From: Dendrophyllia cribrosa
Lineage: Eukaryota > Cnidaria > Anthozoa > Scleractinia > Dendrophylliidae
Length of the DNA: 64,000 bases
Assembly: GCA_024195265.1 (NCBI GenBank)
Contig: JAJLRJ010000002.1
Span: 53,223,907 to 53,287,906, forward strand
Direction: 5' to 3'
The notes under the pieces: generated by a model
The model's database searches: none
Told to the model about the DNA's origin: nothing
The model's input: the letters and a program-made list of their open reading frames with translations, nothing else
Shown: positions 39,014-51,560 of the stretch, piece after piece
Numbering within the stretch: position 1 is the stretch's first letter
Layout: each line of letters begins with the position of its first letter
Made by a program: the position numbers and the translations under genes

Positions 39014-42000
39014 ATGGCGGATGATAAGGTTCCAGAAAGGTTTGATTTGTTGGGACAAACAATTGAACAGTTTGTGGAAACAACGCGACAAATAGGGATA
39101 ATTGTGAGCGATTTTCAACCGGGAAGCCAGGGAGTTCTCAATCAGAGAATGTAAGTGACCATAAAACGTGCAGTAAACCGCCGAAACCGATAATAACATG
39201 AAGGACCAGTTGAATTCCAGCTGAATTTTAAAAACTTGAAAAGGAGTGATATTAAAACTGTTCGAGAAGGGAGTTCGTGCTAAACTTTTGTTTAGCTCTG
39301 AGGGAAACTGTTTTCGGTTTGAGGCTGCGAGAATTGGAAGTTTTGTTTCAGCTTTCGTTATTTTTAGGACTCGCGCACTCAGTATAGAAAAGCCGCCCTC
39401 ACACGAATAACTCAAGTTGGCGAGTGGAACATGACATCAAAGGGGTTGTCTCACGGATCACGCCAATGGGGAATGATTGATCTCAAACTTAAAAACGTTC
39501 GGTGAACGATAGGCATCACAAAATGTGGCTTTCCTCTCTAAATATAGTTATTTATATTTATTTATTTTATCTATAAAAGTTCACCATATATAACACACAT
39601 AATTCTGTCACATATGAAATATAATTAAAATATGAAGTATTTAATTGTTTAATTTAAACAATGCTTGTGTGCAATCCTGGATATAAGTGGTGTTGTGTCA
39701 AGTAGTCTGTAATCTACTCTTATTTTCTTAGAAATGCGATGATTGACAACATGAGAGAAATTGAAAAGTGTAAAGCTCATGTTCAAGACGTGGAAGTTCC
39801 CTTAGAAGTTTTTGAGTAAGTAGAGTACCATAATACGGTTGAACCTCAATTATCCGGACTCGTCGGGACTAGTCTAAATAGTCCAGATAATCAAGAGTCC
39901 GGATAATCGAAAATATGAATATTAATGAGGAACAAAACTGATTAAATTAGGAAAGCGACATTTAATCGTGCAACAACACATTTACAAAACAATATGTTCT
40001 ACATCTTCACTGTCCGTTTTGAATACCTAACACGTGTGTATTAACATTTAAAATTAATGAAAAATGTTTCTACATCATCCTAAAATGTTGAAGTAAGTCA
40101 GTTTGATCGATATCCTTGCCTTAGAAAGGAAAGGAAGTTTATTTTTCATGTTGCAAACAATGTTTGGACAGTTTGCTTGCAATTTGCCTCCATGTCGATC
40201 AGAAAACAGTGGCTGTAAATTCTTTTCTTGTATCGTAAGAAAATGTATAAAATGCTTTGTAGTCAATTCATCTTGTGACGGCTCTTTCTCCAAGTCAAAG
40301 TCTTCTTTCCTTGATTTTCCTTTCTAGGCCAGTCAAACCTGTATTAAATAGTCAACCTGCATTAACCCTTTCGCTCCCAGACCCAATACAGGAAACATGT
40401 ATTATACTTCTAACTTTTTAGTCTGTGGACAAAATCCTATGGTGTGACCATTCAAATGAAACCTCTTTGGCAGTACTTTTGCATGGAACCGTTTGTTTTT
40501 CAATATTTTACAAAATGAAATTTGGGATTTTTCTTGAATTTTGGTATTTGGCACTCTTGGGAGTGAAAGGGTTTGACTATGTGTTTGATTGTGTGTAGGT
40601 ATATAGATCAAGGAAGAAACCCTCAACTTTATACAAAGGACTGCCTTGAGAAAGCACTTGAAAAGAATCAGCAGGTCAATGGAAAAATAGATGCCTATAA
40701 GGTGGGTATTCAAGAGAGCATAAATGTCATTTAATTTACTGTAGAGTTCCGAAAGTAGCAGCCCATCCGAAAATAATGGGCTACCCAAAAGTAACAGCCC
40801 CCCAAAATAAAAGTCCAATTGAAAATACCATAGTGATGTCTCCATGCAGTTGAAATAGCTTAGTGTTTTACTGTAAAAGAATGCCAATGAATGCTGAAGA
40901 ATCAATGGAAATGAGAGAGAAAGTAATATTATGCTTATTCTGCGGTTGTGTTTACCATCAATCAATAATTTACTTACGTATTTTAGGTGCCCAAAAGTGA
41001 TGACTACCTGAAAGTAGTGGCTACCCGAAAATTGCATCCCCTTTGGCCTGCTAATTCCGAAAGTAACAGGGGGCGATTATTTCGGAACTCTACGATATAA
41101 ATTAATAATATTCAACAGAAAATGGTTAGCTCTTATGCTCTCTGAGCATCAAATGCAAATTTGATTTATTTTTTAATCAGGAGTGTCCACCTGTGAAAAG
41201 TTACTTAATTTCCATGTTACATGTATATCACCAAATGTCACCGAACATATAACTAAATTGAACAAAAAGATCCTATAGAGCAAAACAGAAGCAGTAGTTT
41301 GGTGAAAAAGTGCAGGATTACAAGGATGGAAGTGGAATACAGTTCATCAAATTTGATTTCGTGACAGGTGGTCAAGAAATTAAAGTTTTCATTCTGGTGA
41401 AATTTTGAATGTTTTTGGTCATTATTTTGTCTTTTTAGTTCATATTTCTTTGCATTCATTACTTTGGATTTTTTTCTTCCTATTCTATTAAGATAATGAT
41501 GATAAAGCAAACTTAAAGGACCTTAAAGTGCTCATAACAATTTTTTTTAATTTTCTTATCCAAATCTACACGTCACGTAATGAACATCCGCGAAAATTTT
41601 TTTTGATTTCAGCAAAACATGAATTTTTTATGATTTTTTTAAAGTCTTCGAAATTTGCCACCATTTTGGTCCACCGTCGCATTAGTCTCCTCTCGGTCTC
41701 TCTCGGTTAACAAAGGATCCGTGACATAGATTAAGGAACACATAACTTCAAACAAAGGAACCTGTGACTTCAAACAAAGGAACTGTGACGTACATTAAGG
41801 AACATGTGAGCCTGTTGGCCTTCTTAACAGCGGGACAGGTATACCGCAAAAAGATATGATTTCGAAGATTTGAAATATTCATAAAAAATTCATGTTTTGC
41901 TGAAATCAAAAAAATTTTTCGCAGATGTTCATTACGTGACGTGTAGATTTAGATAAGAAAATAAAAAAAATCGTTATGGGCACTTTAAAGCAAGCTCCTG

Positions 42001-44001
42001 GTCATAATCATGAAACGTGATATATCAGTATTCAACCTTTATTCAAAATTTCATAGTCCTGCAAGGGGCGACCATCACGCAAGACATAATTAAAAATTAA
42101 AAGTAATAATAATAATAATAAAATGAGTATCCTAAGATAAATTGTTTAGAAATATAATTAGATAAGATTAAATCACTGACTAAAATAGTCGAATAATGCT
42201 TTTTTGAACTGGTCAGCGGACTCAATGTTTACAATTTCATTTGGTGATAATTCGATAAGCTTGTTCTGACAAGAGTTCCTTAAATGTCTTCTACGTTTTA
42301 TGAGATAATGTGGAAGGGCCAGGCCGCCATTGTCATGAATGCTTTGTAAAATAAAGTTAATGGCAAAATCTTTCTACGCTCATTCAGCGTTTTTCAATTC
42401 AGCTCTTTCAGCAAGTTAGTAACTGTTCCTGGTTTGCGCACATAACAGTTTTTGGCGAAGCGTGCGGCTCTCGGCACCACAGGAAAGAACTGCTTAGAAC
42501 CTTTCATTTGTATGGTTACACTTGAGGATTCCATCTACAGACTGAAAAAGTTACAACCATCTTGTACAGCTCAAAAAATAGTACCACTGGAAAGAACTGC
42601 GCAACAACTTTTATTTGAATGTACTGTCACACCTGAGGATTTTATTCACAGACTCATTTGGCTTCTGACCTTGAATTCAGCGAGACTTTTGTGTTTTTTT
42701 TTTTAAAAATACCTGCGATACATCATTGTTTCAAAGGAATTATTTGGTTATCTAAAAAGAGCTGTGTGTGGAGTTTGACTGTTATTTTGTAAATTGGGCA
42801 AGGCTGTTGTGACTTTTGCATGCTTTACTGGCTGTGCAAATTGTAATCATGTTTTTTTTTTAAAGTGCACCTAACCCCAAAATTGTTTTTTCGCTTTATC
42901 AACTCTATGTACGTTGAAAAGTTGAATAGTTAAATATTTCGTTTTTAACGTTGCGTTAGTGAATTATGGAGGTTTGAATTTACAAAATGTTAATAAGATG
43001 ACGTCAAATCAAGACTCGTTTATTATACAACTACTTGTTTCCACCTCCAAGTAATATTTTTTTTACAAATCAATTGACTATAAATAGTTTTTATTAGTAT
43101 TTCTTAAATTGATTATCCTTAAGCTGTGAACTGTGTATTGTAAATTTAAGTAGAAATAACGGTAAAGTCTTGATTTGACGTCATCTAATTAGCATTTTGT
43201 AAATTCAAATCTCTATAACTCACTAACACGACATTAAAAGAAAGGAAAAAAATTGGGGTTTAGGTGCACTTTAACTTGTGAATACACGAAGCGTTGAACG
43301 AGTTACAGCAGACAGGGACAAATATGCAAATTTTCACTCCTTCTTTCCATCCATCCATCAACTGTGAACTCTTCTTGGTGTTTTCGCTGACCAGTGCATT
43401 AGGCTTGCGCATATATTTTGCCCTTTCGAAATGCGATAGGTAATAGGCCACCTTGAAAAATACCATAATAATCTTGTAATTATTCAAGTCTCCTTCAAGT
43501 CTCCTTTGTTAGAATGGCACAATGGAATTCAGAATACATGTAGAATGCTAGGACATAGCATTGTGTGTTCATATACAAATGTGCACTGTATGCAAATTGC
43601 CAAGAAGTTAAAGCATAGCATGTGCAGTTCGTGCTGAAAACAAAAGAAATTGGAAAAATCAGGCTTACATCAAGCACCACCCAAACCTGCACTTTAAAGA
43701 GTATTATGGTATTTTTCAACGAAGCCTATTGTAACCTGCCTTACCCATGGAGATGGTGTTGGAGGGGAGGGGAGGGGAGGGTGGAGAATTGGATGCAGAG
43801 GGTGGGGTGTGGGGGGGGGGGGGGGGGTTGGAAAATTGTTTCATATTGACAAGTTGGCTCATAGGAGCCTTTGATATTTTCTTACTCCTCACTCCTGTCT
43901 TTTAGAATTTCAAGTCACTCTTGGTGGATGAATTGTCGAAGCATTTTCCCAAGGAGATTGATGAATACCAGAGGATAAAAGAGAATCAATCAAAGACATG
44001 A
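39014..44001 (+). CDS. MED10: MED10, Mediator complex subunit 10, 4 exons
   Basis: Mediator middle-module subunit that helps link transcription factors to RNA polymerase II; nuclear. Exons: 39014-39150, 39732-39815, 40599-40701, 43906-44001, GT-AG with compatible phases, totalling 420 nt or 139 residues (human 135). Conserved blocks are RFDLLGQTIEQFVE, RQIGIIVSDFQPGSQGVLNQR, VQDVEVPLEVFEYIDQGRNP, QLYTKDCLEKALEKNQQVNG and FKSLLVDELSKHFPKEIDEY. The start is the ATG giving MADDKVPERFDLL. An upstream in-frame ATG at 38927 would add residues unlike the family. Introns 2 and 3 contain MITEs. A poly(A) signal lies at 44128. Confidence 0.94.
39838..39912. repeat. pogo/Tigger-like short MITE in MED10 intron 2
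   Basis: GGTTGAACCTCAATTATCCG followed by GACTCG, inverted within 60 bp as GAGTCCGGATAATCGA. The ends resemble pogo-type terminal repeats found in many animals. Confidence 0.5.
40370..40575. repeat. Dispersed repeat bounded by CCTTTCGCTCCC / GGGAGTGAAAGG
   Basis: Terminal inverted repeat TTTCGCTCCC ... GGGAGTGAAA around a body that includes ATCCTATGGTGTGACCATTC and TGGCAGTACTTTTGCATGG. Complete-looking copy of the family also at 13340, 32740 and 36290. It ends only ~25 bp before MED10 exon 3. Confidence 0.65.
40743..41095. mobile_element. Foldback MITE, GTAGAGTTCCGAA termini, MED10 intron 3
   Basis: GTAGAGTTCCGAAAGTAGCA at the left is inverted at the right (TTTCGGAACTCTAC). Inner arms contain GGGCTACCCAAAAGTAACAG and AGTAGTGGCTACCCGAAAAT. 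Confidence 0.65.
41527..41984. mobile_element. TTAA-flanked foldback MITE (AGTGC[C/T]CATAAC)
   Basis: AGTGCTCATAACAA at the left and GTTATGGGCACT at the right, with TTAA on both sides (41523-41526 and 41985-41988). Arms run about 110 bp (ACGTCACGTAATGAACATCC inverted on the right). Same end type as 29274-29727 but a different interior. Confidence 0.7.
42010..42400 (-). repeat. LINE 3'-end-like remnant with AAT microsatellite
   Basis: A TTATTCAAAATTTCATAGTC block, an AATAATAATAATAA run at 42106 and GGCCAGGCCGCCATTGTCA. Read on the minus strand it resembles the AT-rich 3' ends of non-LTR elements. Not assigned to a family. Confidence 0.35.
42864..43270. mobile_element. TTAA-flanked foldback MITE, diverged sister of 29274-29727
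   Basis: AGTGCACCTAACCCCAAAAT at the left and ATTGGGGTTTAGGTGCACT at the right, flanked by TTAA (42860-42863 and 43271-43274). Arm segments such as CAACTCTATGTACGTTGAA and ACAAAATGTTAATAAGATGA are shared with the 29-kb copy. A half copy is at about 46112-46190. Confidence 0.7.
43440..43732. repeat. Foldback MITE, AATAGGC termini
   Basis: TAATAGGCCACCTTGAAAAA and TACCATAATAATCTTG at the left are inverted at the right (AGAGTATTATGGTATTTTTC and AACGAAGCCTATT). MED10 intron 3. A purine-rich tract with G17 follows at 43760-43828. Confidence 0.6.
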
Positions 44002-44127
44002 CAGTTACCCGCAGCTGTGAAATTTTATATATTAAGTAACTGTAGCATAGTGTACATGTAGTTTTGTAAATATGTAAATAACAAATGTATGTAAATGATG
44101 TACTAAAATATTTCATGCAGGAACTTA

Positions 44128-44133
44128 AATAAA
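44128..44133 (+). promoter_or_regulatory. Poly(A) signal of MED10
   Basis: AATAAA about 127 nt after the MED10 stop codon, in TTAAATAAAGAATACC. Confidence 0.65.
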
Positions 44134-44503
44134 GAATACCTGTATAGTAAAGTCATGAAGTTCAATGTAACAACTTATTGAGAGCAGGGTTTAGTCGTCA
44201 AGTGATTAGTGTAAAGACATTTGAAAATTGAAAGTTGGAAGAGTGGTTTCTGCCATAATGTTGTGGGCTCCTGTGCTTCCTTATAACAAAATGCCCATTA
44301 TTATCAATATATGCGGCCAAATAAGAAACTGCCTTCGAGAAAACACGCGTGAGTGGCGGGCGATATTGAATTTGACGGGCTGCAAACGCATTTACGGCCC
44401 TGTTTCTGTTAAACATTTTTTTCTTATTAAATGAATTTGTACGATTTGGCCTTGTGTATTGATTGCGTCGACGAAGGAGACGCTTCCTAATCTTGTCGGC
44501 TAG

Positions 44504-44668
44504 GCGAAACGAATCGAGAAAAGTGTCGGTACCAAATCTGCGCCATCTTGAAACGTCACAATAGTATCCAGCATGCTTAGCGCGTCGTCAGTCTAAGCGG
44601 AACGAATCGAGAAAAGTGTCGGTACCAAATCTGCGCCATCTTGAAACGTCACAATGGTATCCAGCATC
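44504..44668. repeat. Tandem duplication, 93-bp unit
   Basis: AACGAATCGAGAAAAGTGTC followed by GGTACCAAATCTGCGCCATC and TTGAAACGTCACAAT is repeated with one mismatch 93 bp later. Near-identity implies a recent event. CpG-rich compared with its surroundings. 44690-45080 beyond it holds no recognisable gene. Confidence 0.8.
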
Positions 44669-45089
44669 GCGTGGAAATCAGGCATCATCCTGGGGAGCTG
44701 GGGTTCCGAAATGTCACATGTGAATAATCTATTTGTCTTGATTTAGTTTCGGATATTTTCCCGATTTTGGAATTGTACGGCTCAATATTTCAATGCCTAC
44801 TAAAACTACGCAGTGAAAAAATTGGACTAAGGTTCTTCTCCGGACCAAGTAAGTTGTTGGGTCTCTTTGGAATCAAGCAAGAAGTTACAGATTTTCCTCG
44901 CTACCGTTCTGGTATGTTTTGAATGTTCTATCTTGATTTTGCTGTGGTTCTCTGCCTGATTTGGGAAGCTTTCACCTAAATACCGACGTCGTTCTTCGCG
45001 ATGTTCTACGGTACGGTGCAATTCGCTTATGTCTTGTAGCAATATTAATTCACTGACCGGCCGCGCCGCGAACGCAGATTAACTTTACA

Positions 45090-45320
45090 GTGCTCGAAAT
45101 TGCGCCTGTATCGGGCGCATTTGCGACTAAAGATTTCGCAGTTTTGTGACTAAAATTTGTCTAGCTAATAAAGGAATTATATTCAACAGTCTTGTGTCTT
45201 ACTTGCAACTGGTAGTTGTAATTTTATCCGAAAAATCCTGCGAAATTCACGTTGAATGTTGCGTGACTTAAACGTCGATTTCATGCTCCATAAACGCGGT
45301 GTCCAAGAACAAGCTTTCTC
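45090..45320. repeat. Diverged copy of the CAGGGCTCGAA hAT-like MITE
   Basis: GTGCTCGAAATTGCGCCTGT, TTTGCGACTAAAGATTTCGC and AACAGTCTTGTGTCTTACTT match blocks of 2521-2913, with internal deletions. The right terminus is not preserved. Confidence 0.55.
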
Positions 45321-45899
45321 AGAAATTTCTCATTTCCGGTTCCGGTATTAGTACATGTACTGAGGAGTATGATTTCAGAATCGGAGAAATAACCGAAATG
45401 AAATCAAGACAAATATACTACTTATATGTCGGAAAAATCTGAGACCTTTCGGAGTACACAGCACGGTAGGATTTTGCCCGATCCCACGGCGATAGCGTGA
45501 ATTTGTTTGATGTCGGCCCGACGTTTTTGCCTGCGTGACATATCTCGCGACATAGCCCTTTTAAACAGTGGCTGAATTCATTCATGAAACTGAGGTACTA
45601 GGTCAAGACGAGGTGCCACGGGATAAGGAGACGCACTATAATCTATGATTACTACTAGTAATAATGATAATCACATGACTTTTGTCGGGCATATAGTTTA
45701 TTTGCTCCGCTCGGGCGCAAATGATGCTACTCGGGCCACAAATAAACTATATGCCCTGCAAAAGTCATGTGATTGTCCTATTATAATGAACAAAATCAAG
45801 AAGCCCAAACTGTCAACACTGTCCCGCCGAAATAGCAAAATTTTGCTTAAAACTTATTTCCATGTTATATCGCCAAATTCCATCAAATATATAACTTAG

Positions 45900-46110
45900 G
45901 GAAGTGGTCATAACAAGTATACTCAAAAAGGACCCACGTTGTGTAGGGGTAGGGGGTCAACGCAAGATACAACTTATTAATCTCGTACCCAGATCTCCCA
46001 CGGACAGGCGGAATACAGTACAAGCACGAGTGAGATCTGGGTACGAGATTAACCACCTATCTGATGAGCCTATTGGACAAAATTTATTGGCGTAAAAAAT
46101 TGAGATGAGA
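45900..46110. repeat. GAAGTGGTTATAA-family repeat with a 72-bp hairpin inserted
   Basis: Matches 9205-9330 but is split at about 45979-46051 by a hairpin, AATCTCGTACCCAGATCTC ... GAGATCTGGGTACGAGATT. That hairpin is absent from the 9.2-kb copy. Confidence 0.6.
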
Positions 46111-46756
46111 CTTTAAAGTGTACCTAAACCCAAAATTTTGTTTTGATGTACGTTAAATAGTTAAATATTTCTTATTTTTAAAGATGAATTACAGTCCGTA
46201 CTGCGCAATCTCGGCTCGGCAATGTTTGTGAGACTCGCAAACAAGGAACGTTTACTAGCGAAATGAAAATTACGGGACAAACTTAACTTTTCCTTCATTA
46301 TTAACGTCAGATGTCCTTGCCAAACAATAATAACAAGTAAAAGAACCCCAAATTTTTCCCAAACCGACGTTTCAGCTCATCGAGGAGGGTCTGGATGGGA
46401 TTAACTGAGAAATGGCCAAAATTCTAACTGACAAATAGCCTAAAATTTAACTGACAAAACATCTTATTGTCCTAAATATCCTTCAAACCCCGTTGTAAAC
46501 AACAATGTTTTACTCTTTTCGTCAAACAAATGCACGTTTTATATTAAATCTTAGAAGCAGGACGCTTGAGTGTCATATTTCGTTACTGTATCACCCATGT
46601 ACATCATGTCAAGGTCATTTCACCTAGAGTCAATTCAAAGTTTATTAGCATTCCCATATACATACATGGTATTGCCTATTACACTAACAGATTAAACTAA
46701 ACTAAATTAAAATACAGTAATTGCAGTCCTTGCTAACAGAGTGTTTCGTCTCTCTG

Positions 46757-47201
46757 GGGGGCTATTCACATGATACCGGAATGACTTTCATTCTGGAACG
46801 AGTTCATTCCATCTACATATATTTCTCTGTATCTGTTTACATGATACCGAGACGAAATTTTGTCTCCGTACAGGTCATTCCGGAATGAGTTCACTCCGGT
46901 TTTCAATCCGAATGAAATTCTCGTTCAGGTATGACATTTCATTCTGGTATCATGTAAACTGAAAACGAACTTCGTTCCAAGATGAAAACCGCAAACCGTG
47001 TAGTCTGGGGCGAGTGGCGCATGCGTATCGTTGCGCGAAACTTGCGCCATCTTTGTTTTCTGATCTGGCGCGAAAACCACGCAAGCGAGAACTCTTTAGG
47101 CTGAGCCGGTCGGTTTTGTCATGTGAATACAGTACGTACTTCATTTTGGAACGAAACTCATTTCGGAATGAAACTCATTCCGGTATTATGTGTATAGCCC
47201 C
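46757..47201. mobile_element. Foldback MITE, GGGGCTATTCACATGATACC termini
   Basis: GGGGCTATTCACATGATACC at the left is inverted at the right (GGTATTATGTGTATAGCCCC), 445 bp overall. CATTCCGGAATGAG-type units repeat inside. A CpG-rich core lies at 46990-47110. Confidence 0.65.
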
Positions 47202-47256
47202 TAAAGCTTCATATATAAAGTGACCCAACTGTTAACATATGAAGGGGTCAACATTA

Positions 47257-48888
47257 TTAAAAAAAGAAATTAATTCTATCTGTATTTTGTAGATTCAAAA
47301 AACTTTTACAATGTTTGCTAATTTCATTGAATAGTGAATTTCTAAGGTCAGAATATGAAACACAATCGAAAAAGAAATGAATTTCGTCTTCAACGTCATT
47401 TGATAAGCAGCATTCGCAATGCCTCAAATCTCTTGGAATTTTTGGTTTTGCGTGTCTACCCGTTTCTATACGTAGGCAATGATTTCCTGTTCGAAACTTA
47501 GCCAGTGTTCGTCTGTGTTTCATATTTTTTATTACGTCATAACAGTTACTAGAACTTCCAGTGTCATTTGTGAATTTAGAATAAAAATTAAGCTTGATGT
47601 TTAGTTGAACAAGCTTCATTTGATGTACCTTAGATTCTGATTCTATTTTCTTAATAATTCTATTTAAGAAATATTTCATGGATTTCTGACTATTCTCCAC
47701 GAAAAGAGAATTTGTATCTGATGTACCTTGGAAAGTTTCTAAAATTTTGTTTATTGAGGTCATAAAACTCGGATTGTCATGTAATGCAAGGGTATTTGAT
47801 ATGGATAGGCACTGTTTTGCAATACTTTCCATGGGAAGGTCTTGAAGATGCATCCAGAATCGAAGCGTATTTCGGTAAATTAGAGATTTCAAAGAAATTC
47901 TCCCAACTTCGTTCCGAGCAGCTACATTAGGCGCTCGTTTATTGAGACCAAGATTGAATTTAAAGAATTGTGAATGGAGCCTCTCAACTGGGTCTTTTTC
48001 CCATTTTTTCAAAATAAGTGAGTCGTAAGCTCCCCATATTTCAGAGTTATATAGTAATATAGGTGAAAAAAGCGCGTCAAATAGCCTATTACAAATTCTG
48101 ATAGGCAGCTTAGAAAAATCCAAAAAACGTTTTGTCGCAAAGATTGAACGTCTTGTTTTATCAACACATTTCAATTTAGAGTTTGAAAAACTGCCATTAC
48201 TAGAAATAGTGGAGCCCAGATATGTACAGTCTTGTACTATATCAATCTGTGAATCATTTAAGACAAATGAATAATTCTGTAAAGTCGACTTTCTAGTTTT
48301 CTTTTGAAAAATGACAACTTTGGTTTTTTTTTGTATTTACTGACATCATCCAATCTTTACAGAATTGTTGCATAGAGTTAATACATTTTTGGAGACCGCT
48401 GGCACTGGTAGAAATCAGTACTAAGTCATCAGCTGATAAAATAAAGAATTTAGCTAAGAGCCGTTAGGGAGAGTAATTGGGTCTAGTCCATCGGTGTTTT
48501 GCAATATCAAAGGGAGATCGTTTAAGTAAAGATTGAACAACAGTGGAGACAAAATACATCCCTGACGTACCCCTCTGTTATATTTGAAGTATGCAGACCC
48601 CATATTTCCTGACTTGATATAACAAAGGGTTTTTGAGTACATTGTAGAAATTAGGCAGAAGAATTGTCCACCTATCTTGTAACTCAGTAATTTCTTTAAT
48701 AAACCCGGGTGCCAAATTGAGTCAAACGCTTTTCGAAAGTCTACAAAACAACAAAAAAGTTTTCCCTGTGTTGTGTTCGTGACATATTTATCAATAAGGG
48801 TATGCAATGAAAAAATGTGATCTGCAGTTCTGTTGCCTGGCAGTCCACCTGTGACGTCACCTATGATCTCGAATTTACTGAAACTCAC
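47257..48888 (-). mobile_element. Non-LTR retrotransposon (LINE) reverse transcriptase, 5'-truncated and frameshifted
   Basis: Two minus-strand frames. 48888-48454 carries RT palm motifs (CCFVDFRKAFDSIWHPGLL, GVRQGCILSPLLFNLYLND). 48174-47257 is the RT C-terminal part, including a Cys/His block (HCECC ... DEIHFFFDC) of the zinc-ribbon type found after LINE RTs. The bridge 48454-48174 holds LSADDLVLIS (the ADD catalytic box) in another frame, with a poly-T/A slip near 48330, so at least two frameshifts separate the parts. The N terminus, endonuclease and 5' end are absent, so it is inactive. The clade is not assigned. Confidence 0.85.
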
Positions 48889-50040
48889 GCTAACCAGTCC
48901 CGAGCATGCTCCAGCTTACATGATGGCTGCTAATGCTAGCGTTATTAAAACGATTGTAAGCTTTCACCGCGTTAATTCGGATACGGCATTCGAAAGACAT
49001 AGAACCCGTATTCCGATAAATGACTTAAATACGGTACATGCTCTTAAAAAGCACCTTATTCAATTCCTTGGCCTGATGGAACTAACAATTATTAAAATAA
49101 TAGCTTTATCGGATGGCACCGAAGGCCGGGCGGGAAAAGTGATAACTTCGCCATCACAACGGACGACCAGTGTAAGCTGGAGCTTCCAAGTATGCTGTAT
49201 GACTTAGGAAGCGAAATGAACAGTATGTATTCATAGTGCTTGTGTATTTGTTACATGTATTGGTATAAATATAAGCATGCCAGTTAGTCCGGAAAACTTT
49301 CTGGGTACTGCTAAATACGCATTCAGAATATTTTCGTTGTTGTTTACACGTAATGCACTATGTAATATTTATTTTTCTTGAAATTATTTATGTTATAATT
49401 ACAGTAGCCTAGTATATAACTACATTTTGTAGCTTTGCGGCAGCGGTGCGAACCACCGCGTTTGCTTGCTTCTCGACACCTTTCCTGGAGCGATCGTTAC
49501 ACGTCAGATTTTAGTGGTGTCGGTTGATGTAAATTCATGCATTAAAACACGCAGTAAATCAGCTAAAAAACAAAATATTATAGAAACGAAACAATTCACC
49601 CCTTCAAATGAAATACTTTCATTGATGATTATATGCCGAGCAAGTTACTGGGCTTATTTCCTGCTTGTCTTTCCACAGACCCTCTATTTTGTCTAGAGTT
49701 CGTCGAGATCGCAAGCAAAATAGAAGCCACGGGGATTTGAAAGCGCCGAACGCAAGGGGTTGGCCCTGGGGAAAGACAAATATATTCTTTTTGCGCCTGC
49801 TTCGCGGCCACTATCGCGCTCCGCGCTCGAAGAAAAATAACCTCATCGCAAAAAATAAACGTCTGTGGACAGACTAATTTCCTGCGATTTTGCTCACACA
49901 AGATATTAAATCGTATTAAAAGTTTTACTATACTCATAAAAATAAGTGGTTCAATTTTCAGTCTCAGATATTTTGATTTAATTCTGAGCTTTTTTCTGGC
50001 AGTTCACGTTGTACAGAAGAAAATCAATTGGGCTAATAAA
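48889..50040. other. Repeat-like intergenic stretch, no gene recognised
   Basis: Frames of up to 124 codons exist on both strands (for example 48833-49207 plus, 49629-49937 minus) but show no domain and overlap each other. 49680-49880 is GC-rich and contains a CpG-dense, repeat-like segment. Confidence 0.4.
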
Positions 50041-50161
50041 GAGCATCGCCCGGAATGCCATTGTCTTTCGCGACATGTACTTACAGTGCCCATTTTCTTG
50101 ATGCGCAGAATAATTATTTGCATATACAGAACAAGTCGGTTGTATTTGCTCAACAGATTAA

Positions 50162-50521
50162 AGGGGAAGTATCACGGGAATTTTGATGTTTTTTGGTCAA
50201 AGCCATTTTACAATACCTTTACTTATTTACAAAATAATACTAAAACACCAAGAGAGTAAAATCAACCAATTCTTGAAAGAGGGACAGATTCTAGACCATT
50301 TGGAGACGAAAATGTGGAAACTTGAAAAAAATTAGGCTAATTTTTTTCAAGTTGTAATTCATTGAGACCCAGTCCGTCAATGACTAGAGACACTCGTCGA
50401 CAGTTTTGATATATTTTATGATAATTTATCAAACCATTGGAGCTTTATTTTTCTGTTTCTGATCATACAATAACATTTTTTGCTTTTTAAAATGACACCA
50501 AATCCCCGTGATACTTCCCCT
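50162..50521. mobile_element. TTAA-flanked foldback MITE in unit A
   Basis: AGGGGAAGTATCACGGG and CCCCGTGATACTTCCCCT ends, TTAA on both sides (50158-50161 and 50522-50525), 360 bp. At the matching place unit B reads CAACAGAATAAGCTTTGGG with no insert. Confidence 0.8.
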
Positions 50522-50659
50522 TTAAGCTTTGGGAATAATCTAGTCTCTAGTCTCTTGGCAGGTTCAACTGCTGTCAATTACACGGTTTGATGCGTGATGT
50601 AAATCCCAAGGTGTGATAAAGTTAACAATCGTGCTGTAATTAAAGGCGGGCCGCGCTCA

Positions 50660-51560
50660 TTTCAAAGCATGTTGTCAACAAATTCGTATGCAGTAAGATT
50701 TTCTTTTTAATCTTTAGATTCCCAATGGTTAGAGCGCGATGACAAAAATATTTTCCCCAGAACATGGTTTTCAGTTAAAAGCGTTGCCAAATAGTGAGCG
50801 CGATGCGCGGGTCACTCGCTTGTTCGTTACGCTTTTTTCCTCGCGCTCTTTACAGAATTTTAATATGGCGGACGACTGAAGAGGCTCGAAGACCGAAATT
50901 TTTTATCAAACTACCGCGTTTTAACAACAGTGTTTAGATCGTTTTAAAGTTATTTTAAGTGCGTCGAATGTTTATAAAAGACGTGATGTCTTATTCTTCT
51001 CGCTCTTTACGGAGCGTTTTGTCAACAAATTCGTGTGCGGCAAGATTTTCATTTTGACTCGTTAGATTCGCAATGGTCAGAGTACGCCGATGGCAAAAAC
51101 ATTTTCCGCAGAACATGGTTTTCAGTTAAAAGCTTTGCCAAATAGCGAGCTCGATGCGCGGGTCACTCCCTTGTTCGTTACGCTTTTTTCTCGCGCTCTT
51201 TACAGAACTTTAATATGGCGGACGACTGAAGAGGCTCGAAGACCAAAATTTTTTATCAAACTATCGCGTTTTTACAGTGTTTAGATCGTTTTAAAGGTTA
51301 TTTTAAGTGTGTCGAATGTCTATAAAAGACGTGATATTCTATTCTTCTCGCTTTTTACAGATCGTTTTGTTAACAAGCTCGTGTGCGGCAAGATTTTCAT
51401 TTTGACTCGTTAGATTTGCAATGGTCAGAGTACGATGGCAAAAACATTTTCCGCAGAACATGGTTTTCAGTTAAAAGCGTTGCCAAATAGCGAGCGTGAA
51501 TCACGGGTCACTCGATTGTACCCTGCGCTTTGTTTCTCGTGCTCTTTACAAAGCGTTTTG
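50660..51560. repeat. 347-bp tandem repeat, ~2.6 copies in unit A
   Basis: TTGTCAACAAATTCG recurs at about 50672, 51019 and (TTGTTAACAAGCTCG) 51367, each followed by GAACATGGTTTTCAGTTAAA, AATATGGCGGACGACTGAAG and TATAAAAGACGTGAT. Unit B has about 1.6 copies (53250-53800). Short frames inside are not conserved between copies. Confidence 0.75.

Noticed and set aside
40402..41037. 211-codon minus-strand frame
   Set aside because: Spans MED10 exon 3 antisense and two MITE families; composition is that of AT-rich repeat DNA.
48833..49207. 124-codon plus-strand frame
   Set aside because: Overlaps the LINE end on the other strand and shows no domain or splice support.
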